From: Hyphomicrobiales bacterium
GTDB taxonomy: Bacteria > Pseudomonadota > Alphaproteobacteria > Rhizobiales > Beijerinckiaceae
Reading direction: 5' to 3'
Assembly: GCA_015655535.1 (NCBI GenBank)
Contig: JAATEW010000268.1
Span: 1 to 9,504 of the forward strand
DNA: 9,504 nt
The notes below the pieces were generated by a model, which searched no databases, was not told the origin of the DNA, and worked only from the letters and a program-made list of their open reading frames with translations. How positions within the stretch are numbered: the stretch's first letter is position 1; each line of letters begins with the position of its first letter. The position numbers and the translations under genes are program-made. Below, piece after piece: positions 4,662 through 9,504 of this stretch.

Positions 4662-7241
4662 TCACTCCGCCGCGACGGATGTCCCGAGACTCTGGATGAT
4701 CTGGCCCAACAGAAAATTCTGCTCGGGATTATGCACGAGACCATCGGCCGATTGGGCATTGGATTGCACATGCGCGTAAAAGGCCCTGAGCCAGCGCAAA
4801 ACGAAATCCTGCTGCACGGCTACGGGCTCTAGGCCGATGCCGCTTGCATCATAGGCGACAGGCACCTCTTCCGGCTCAGATCCGAGCGTCGCGACGAAGC
4901 GGTTGATATGGCGTTCCGCAACGATCGTCGCCTTGGCGGCGCCCTGCTCCGCCGTCTCGATATGCGAGATCGCATTGAGCGAGGTGCGGATCGCGTCTTC
5001 GAGCCGCAGCCGCCGCGAGGTCGCGAGAACTTCAGTTGCGACCTCGCGCAGCGACGTCCGCGACACGCCGACCTCGGTCACGAAGAAGCTGTCCTCGACC
5101 GTCTCATGCAAGGAGCGCGACCAGACCTGCAACGCATGTTTTGCCAGAATATCACGGCGGTTGGGACGCGGCGCAGGCGGCGGCGGAGGCGCTGCCGACC
5201 GGCCTCCGGCACCGCCTTTGACCGCGTCGAGAATGCCGCTGCGCTTCTTCGGCGCCGCCTGTTCCAATTGTCCGGCCTCCGCCTCTTCGGTCAGACCGCG
5301 CGTGCGAGCCTCATAGAGCGCATCAGCGAGGCGTTCGCGATCGAGGCACATGCCGCGCAGGAACGTGCCGAATTTCTGCCGCTCGATACAATCTTCGAAT
5401 TCCGAGATCACCTGTTCGGCCATGGCCGTGCGCTCGGCCACGCGCTGCGCAGAATCGGTCGGGATGAAATAAGGGCTCAGGGCCTGCATCAAATGGGTGC
5501 GCAGATCGCCGAGCCGCGCCTTGACCTGCGCCTGCTTCATGCCAGGCTGACAAACGACCGCAAGATTTTCAGCGAGATAGGAAATGCCGCCGTCGTTCAG
5601 CCGCATCACCTCGTCGAAAGCGCGCAGCGGATCACGGAAATGCGCATTGACCTCCGGCACTTTCGTATAGGCCTCGCGCAGTTCCGCGATGCGCGGCACT
5701 TTTTGCGGCAGCACGCTCATTTCCGTACGGCCCGAATAGCGGATGACGCCTTCGGCTTTATAGTTGGGATTGCGGATCCAATAGCAATTCTTGAAGGGCG
5801 CGTCAGGCGTCCATTTCAAAGGCCACGCCGTCGGCACTTTGGCAAAGGGCTTCAGCAGCGAAGCCTCGAGGCGCGTCTGGAAGCGCAAGCCGGGATCGGT
5901 GCCCTCGTCGCTGACTTTCTCCGACAAATGCTGATCGAACATAGTCATCAAGAAGAAGAGCAGCACCGGACGCCCGACACGTTCCTCCGGCGTGCGACCA
6001 TGCGTGACGCCGATCCATTCTTCGATGACGCTTGGCAGGGTCGTGACGTCGAGGTTGCTCGGCCGCAGGCAGAGCAACATGCTCGTCAATTCCTGCTCCG
6101 CGGTATAGCGCTGGAAGAGATAATCGACCTTGCCGCGCAGAAACAATTCTTTCAACGCCGTGCCCTTGGCCTCGGCCAGGAACTTCGCCAGCCGATGCGG
6201 CGTGCGATTGCGATAGCCGGGAAAATCGAGAAGATCCGTATGCTCAAAAAAAGGCCAAGGGCTTTCCTTCAAGACCATGCGCAATTCGGCGGCGAGCGCG
6301 GTCAGGATCGGCCGCGCGAGTTGGACCGTCGAATGATCCGGGCACATGATCGTCAATTTGTCGGCATTGGGATCGTCGATGCCGGCGAGAGTCTCTACGT
6401 TCAAAATGCCATGCGTCGCGGGGATCAGAGCGTCGAGCGGACAAAAGGCTTCTTCCGCGAAATCCATCTTTTCGAGCGCACCGACGAGCGTCAGATAAAG
6501 GCCGGTCAAAGGCTCGTGGCGGCCCCAGAAGATCGAAAACAATTCGGCACGCTCGCGCAGGCCAAGGCGCGGCGCGGCTTTAGCGACACGATCCCAGAAA
6601 GGCGCGAAGACGCGGGTTTCCGTGCGCCGGATCTGGGTCAGGAAATATTCTTCAATGTCCCAGATGTCTTCTTCGCGCAGCGTATCGACATAGGAGCCTG
6701 AAAGCCGCGTCTCGAATTTCGCGATATGGCTGTCGATGTCCTCGGGCGAGAGGATCGTTTCGTCCTGAAGGTCGGTGTCGAAGAAATAGGAATTGGCGAG
6801 AATCTTGAAAATATCCGTCTGCGTCAAAAGCCGCAGCGCCACCGGATAGCCGGGCGGCGTCTGGGTTTTATGGATCGAAAAGCGCGTGACGAGACCGGTC
6901 GCTTCCTTGTCGCCGTAAGGATTGATCTCTTTGATGAAGTCAATCTCCGGACGCACCGGATCAGCGAAGAGCGCGGTCAATGTCTCGCCTTTGCGGGCAA
7001 GCACCGAGACGAGATAGGATTTGCCCGCCTGGCTCGGCCCGAAGACACCGATGCACATAGGCCGTTCGACAGAGCGCGCCAGCCGCTTTGCCTGATAGGC
7101 GTGATTGCGCAAATTGCGTTCGAGATAGGCGCGGTCCTGGCCGATGCGCGGATCATTCTTCGGATCCGAGATCCAATCCAAAGCCTGTTGCGCGGCGAGC
7201 GCGGTCGCTTCGCAAGCTTTGACGAGCGTAGCCTCGTTCAT
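4662..7241 (-). CDS. SrfC-like putative virulence factor, P-loop dynamin-like GTPase
   Basis: An 859-residue protein matching, as I recall it, the 'putative bacterial virulence factor' family typified by enterobacterial SrfC. A nucleotide-binding domain is clear: Walker A/G1 GPSQAGKS (68-75), a candidate switch I around T115-T119 (EATGLVTR), a G3-type DFPG (339-342) after the hydrophobic run DLL, and LLFFLMTMFD (427-436) where G4 would be, with T-x-x-D in place of NKxD. DxPG is typical of dynamin-like and related GTPases. The C-terminal half is largely helical and contains a proline-rich linker (685-694, PPPPPAPRPN) before a final helical domain (about 697-859). There is no signal peptide or membrane helix. 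The start ATG follows GCGGAG (plus 7251-7256) by 9 bases, and the gene begins 16 bases after the SrfB-like stop, so the two are one transcript. The cellular role is not established; 'virulence factor' is a historical name. Confidence 0.88.
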   Translation of the reverse strand: MNEATLVKACEATALAAQQALDWISDPKNDPRIGQDRAYLERNLRNHAYQAKRLARSVERPMCIGVFGPSQAGKSYLVSVLARKGETLTALFADPVRPEIDFIKEINPYGDKEATGLVTRFSIHKTQTPPGYPVALRLLTQTDIFKILANSYFFDTDLQDETILSPEDIDSHIAKFETRLSGSYVDTLREEDIWDIEEYFLTQIRRTETRVFAPFWDRVAKAAPRLGLRERAELFSIFWGRHEPLTGLYLTLVGALEKMDFAEEAFCPLDALIPATHGILNVETLAGIDDPNADKLTIMCPDHSTVQLARPILTALAAELRMVLKESPWPFFEHTDLLDFPGYRNRTPHRLAKFLAEAKGTALKELFLRGKVDYLFQRYTAEQELTSMLLCLRPSNLDVTTLPSVIEEWIGVTHGRTPEERVGRPVLLFFLMTMFDQHLSEKVSDEGTDPGLRFQTRLEASLLKPFAKVPTAWPLKWTPDAPFKNCYWIRNPNYKAEGVIRYSGRTEMSVLPQKVPRIAELREAYTKVPEVNAHFRDPLRAFDEVMRLNDGGISYLAENLAVVCQPGMKQAQVKARLGDLRTHLMQALSPYFIPTDSAQRVAERTAMAEQVISEFEDCIERQKFGTFLRGMCLDRERLADALYEARTRGLTEEAEAGQLEQAAPKKRSGILDAVKGGAGGRSAAPPPPPAPRPNRRDILAKHALQVWSRSLHETVEDSFFVTEVGVSRTSLREVATEVLATSRRLRLEDAIRTSLNAISHIETAEQGAAKATIVAERHINRFVATLGSEPEEVPVAYDASGIGLEPVAVQQDFVLRWLRAFYAHVQSNAQSADGLVHNPEQNFLLGQIIQSLGTSVAAE

Positions 7242-7257
7242 GGTCTTAAACTCCGCT

Positions 7258-9504
7258 TCAGATGACGTTTAAAATGCCGCTGTCCAGCCAATAGACTTCT
7301 TCATTTGCCAAAGTGTCGAGGAAGAGCCCGAAGGAGCGCGTGACATTGGCGCCATCGCGCGCCGTCGCCTCGACGATGCGTATTTCTTCCTTCTGGGCTT
7401 CCGCCGCCGAGAAATTGCGATTGTCGTAATCGATGAGCTCTTCCGGCAATTCGCGTTCGAGCACGATAGTCACCGGCTTTTGAATCGCCTGCATGGACGA
7501 ACTGCCGACCGGCTTGATGCGATACATCGGCGTTGCGATCCAGCGCTCCAATGGCAATTGCCGGAAGCCGAGCGGCATGGGCGCAAACCAATCGACCTGC
7601 GCCGTTTGCGGCGTTTTCGTCGAGGCATTCGCCATATTGGAGAACAGAACATTCTGCTCGCGCATCTTGCCGTCGCGCTCGAGCACGCCGATGAAATTGG
7701 CGGTCGAACGCATGGTGATGCGATCGGCATAGAGCGTGAAATTGGTGATCTGCGCTTCGGCCAAGGCGCAGAGCATGCCGCCGACGACGGTCGCGGTATT
7801 CGGATCTTCGATGCGAAACCGCGATTGACCGCCGAAGGGATACCAATTGCCGGCCGGATAATTCGACAACGGGATCACGCGGTCGGGCGACACCGCGAGC
7901 TTGTTGATGAAGAGATCGATCGTCGCCGGCAGCCGCGACGGACGCCCCGACAAAAGCACGATATCGCAATCGAAATGATGCACCGCTTCGGCGATATTCT
8001 CGAAGACCTCGCCAAGCGCGCCTTCGACCGCGCCGCGAATCCGGTCGAAGTCGAGCGTCACATCGACATCGGCGAGACGGAAGTCGCGCGCGCCCCAAGC
8101 AGCCGCGGTCTTATCGACATAGTCGATGATACGTCCGCCGAGCGAGGCATTGATGAGGTCGGAGAGTTTGCGCGTTTCCGGCAAGCTGCCCACGGATGAC
8201 TGTTCGTAGATCGAGAGCAGCGCGAGGCCCGCCGGCTTCAGGACGCGCAGCACGAATTGGCGGCGGAAATGCTTGTCCTGCTGCGCCATATTCGCACGAT
8301 CCGCACCAAAACGGTCGACGAAAAACTCCCGCGCGGTGGCAAGACCGCGGGCGCGCAAATGGTCTGCGATCGCCGGCAGGACCACTTGCTGGATCACTTC
8401 GCGCAGCACATCCTCGCCAGCGATGCGGAACCCTTCGCGGAAAGTCTGGCTCGGCACAATGGCGCGGTAGGCCTCAGCATAATAAGTGGCGATCATCAGA
8501 TCGGTCGTGCCGCCGCCGACATCTATGCTCGCGATACGGATCGAGGGCTGCGGCGTGCCATGTGGGGGGCTCTGCGCTTCGGCATAAGCGCGCGGTTTGC
8601 CGACAAGCTGCAAAAAGTCCGTAATGGCACCGCCGAACTTATGCGCAATCTCGCTATAGAGATAGACGAATTGCGCGCAGCTCGCCTCGTCCCAGGCGGC
8701 ATGGACTTCGGGGACGAGAACGCCGGGCGGTGGATTTTCAGCCCAGCCCATGAGATCCCAGACGAGCTTCACGCCGGCTTGCGCGCGGCTGCGCAGCAAT
8801 CTCTGCTCGCGCACCGGCATAGCCGTCGGCAAAGTGAAAATGATGCGGCGCAGGCGGCGCGGCGTGTCCTTCTCGCCTCGGCTGCCGCGCACCTGCGGGC
8901 TGTTGATGAGCGACAGCGTCTGCATCAGAATTTCGGCGACGAGCAGCGTGAAAAAAGACGAGCGTGAGAAAGTGAGACGCACCGCCGGCTTTTCGAGTTC
9001 GGTCCGATCGACCGCCGACGCAAGCCGATCGTAGAAGCGCCGCTCGTCCAGAAGCTGGCGCAAGACGTCGCCGCGGAAATTCATGAAGCGCCGCGCCGCG
9101 AGATAGATCGTTGGCGGCGCGCCATCCGCGCCATAATCGCCCGGCTGAAACCGCCACTCCTGATTGACCGGCTCGACATCGCATAGATAGCGCTTCGGGC
9201 TCGACATGCCGCTCGTGCCCTCCGTCCCGTCGCCGCGCTCGCGATAGCGCGCCGCTTCAGGCCCGACACGCACGAGGCTCGGCCAGAAGAACGCGCGAGT
9301 TCTCGTCGATGCTCGCGACAGATGCTCCTTGCCGAATTGCGCCTGGACGAGTTGCACGTCGCTTTCGAAAGGCTCTTTGTAAAGCCTGTGCGGTTCTTCG
9401 AGATCGCGCAATTGCAGGATGAAGGAATTGCCAAGATCGATCTTCTGCTGGTTCGGAAAATTCTCGATCAGCATGCCGCAGGTGCGGCTATTGCCTATGT
9501 CGAG
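7258..9504 (-). CDS. SrfB-like actin/Hsp70-fold ATPase, 5' end outside the window
   Basis: 748 residues are visible and the frame stays open to the window edge. The ATG at 9472-9474 is unlikely to be the start, because the ten codons before it encode LDIGNSRTCG, a phosphate-1 motif of the actin/Hsp70 ATPase fold. Counting from that internal Met, phosphate 2 is IDVGGGTTDLM (317-327), the adenosine motif is LLSGRPSRLP (507-516), and a conserved NYPAGNWYPFG (538-548) and ATVVGGMLCALAE (561-573) follow. The motif order and the SrfC-like partner match the SrfB family as I remember it; members are about 1,000 residues, so roughly 250 N-terminal residues probably lie beyond 9504. No signal peptide can be judged. 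The C-terminal region (about 575-738) is beta-rich and acidic. It probably hydrolyses ATP to drive assembly or remodelling together with the downstream GTPase. Its substrate is unknown. Confidence 0.88.
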   Translation of the reverse strand, partial: LDIGNSRTCGMLIENFPNQQKIDLGNSFILQLRDLEEPHRLYKEPFESDVQLVQAQFGKEHLSRASTRTRAFFWPSLVRVGPEAARYRERGDGTEGTSGMSSPKRYLCDVEPVNQEWRFQPGDYGADGAPPTIYLAARRFMNFRGDVLRQLLDERRFYDRLASAVDRTELEKPAVRLTFSRSSFFTLLVAEILMQTLSLINSPQVRGSRGEKDTPRRLRRIIFTLPTAMPVREQRLLRSRAQAGVKLVWDLMGWAENPPPGVLVPEVHAAWDEASCAQFVYLYSEIAHKFGGAITDFLQLVGKPRAYAEAQSPPHGTPQPSIRIASIDVGGGTTDLMIATYYAEAYRAIVPSQTFREGFRIAGEDVLREVIQQVVLPAIADHLRARGLATAREFFVDRFGADRANMAQQDKHFRRQFVLRVLKPAGLALLSIYEQSSVGSLPETRKLSDLINASLGGRIIDYVDKTAAAWGARDFRLADVDVTLDFDRIRGAVEGALGEVFENIAEAVHHFDCDIVLLSGRPSRLPATIDLFINKLAVSPDRVIPLSNYPAGNWYPFGGQSRFRIEDPNTATVVGGMLCALAEAQITNFTLYADRITMRSTANFIGVLERDGKMREQNVLFSNMANASTKTPQTAQVDWFAPMPLGFRQLPLERWIATPMYRIKPVGSSSMQAIQKPVTIVLERELPEELIDYDNRNFSAAEAQKEEIRIVEATARDGANVTRSFGLFLDTLANEEVYWLDSGILNVI

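Noticed and set aside
4908..6701. 597-codon plus-strand open frame inside the SrfC-like gene
   Set aside because: Composition is arginine-rich and low in structure, it has no domain motifs, and it mirrors the codon bias of the real minus-strand gene.
7301..8098. 265-codon minus-strand frame overlapping the SrfB-like gene
   Set aside because: Extremely arginine-rich with no motifs; it is a frame-shifted shadow of the SrfB-like coding sequence.

Overview
The window reads as chromosomal DNA of a GC-rich alphaproteobacterium. Hyphomicrobiales, perhaps near Beijerinckiaceae or Methylocystaceae, is my best guess. The grounds are overall codon bias, a HisKA_2-type sensor kinase next to an Rcp1-like receiver, and alphaproteobacterial-looking small regulators. 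There is no rRNA, tRNA or other marker, so the assignment is inference. I saw no insertion sequence, tRNA, CRISPR array or phage gene, and base composition looks even throughout.

Layout. (1) On the minus strand at the left are an XRE/HTH-cupin transcriptional regulator (51-668) and, just upstream of it, an unrecognised 240-residue protein with a helical N-terminal half and a repetitive proline/alanine-rich tail (746-1468). The 77-base gap between them holds an imperfect dyad that could be the regulator's own operator. (2) A 167-base divergent intergenic region (1469-1635) carries a near-perfect 26-base palindrome just ahead of the plus-strand genes. (3) A plus-strand phosphorelay cluster (1636-4639) follows. 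It encodes a CHASE3 membrane histidine kinase broken by one in-frame TAG (2230-2232), a stand-alone Rcp1-like receiver (3167-3604) and a receiver-HisKA_2 kinase fusion (3608-4639). The three genes are 1 to 3 bases apart and look like one operon. (4) Convergent to it, on the minus strand, are two large genes that match the SrfB/SrfC 'putative virulence factor' families as I recall them: an actin/Hsp70-fold ATPase (7258-9504, its 5' end outside the window) followed 16 bases later by a P-loop, dynamin-like GTPase (4662-7241).

How the genes may work together. In the phosphorelay, an intact CHASE3 kinase would sense a periplasmic or membrane cue and phosphorylate the small receiver and possibly the receiver domain of the third protein, whose own kinase domain could pass the signal on. 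The TAG separates sensor from catalytic core exactly at the start of the second transmembrane helix, so the locus is either recently broken, a sequencing error, or depends on amber readthrough. The SrfB-SrfC pair joins two nucleotide-driven machines in one transcript. Its biochemical role is not established to my knowledge, and it is the most interesting candidate system here. A third partner (SrfA in enterobacteria) would be expected beyond the right edge of the window.
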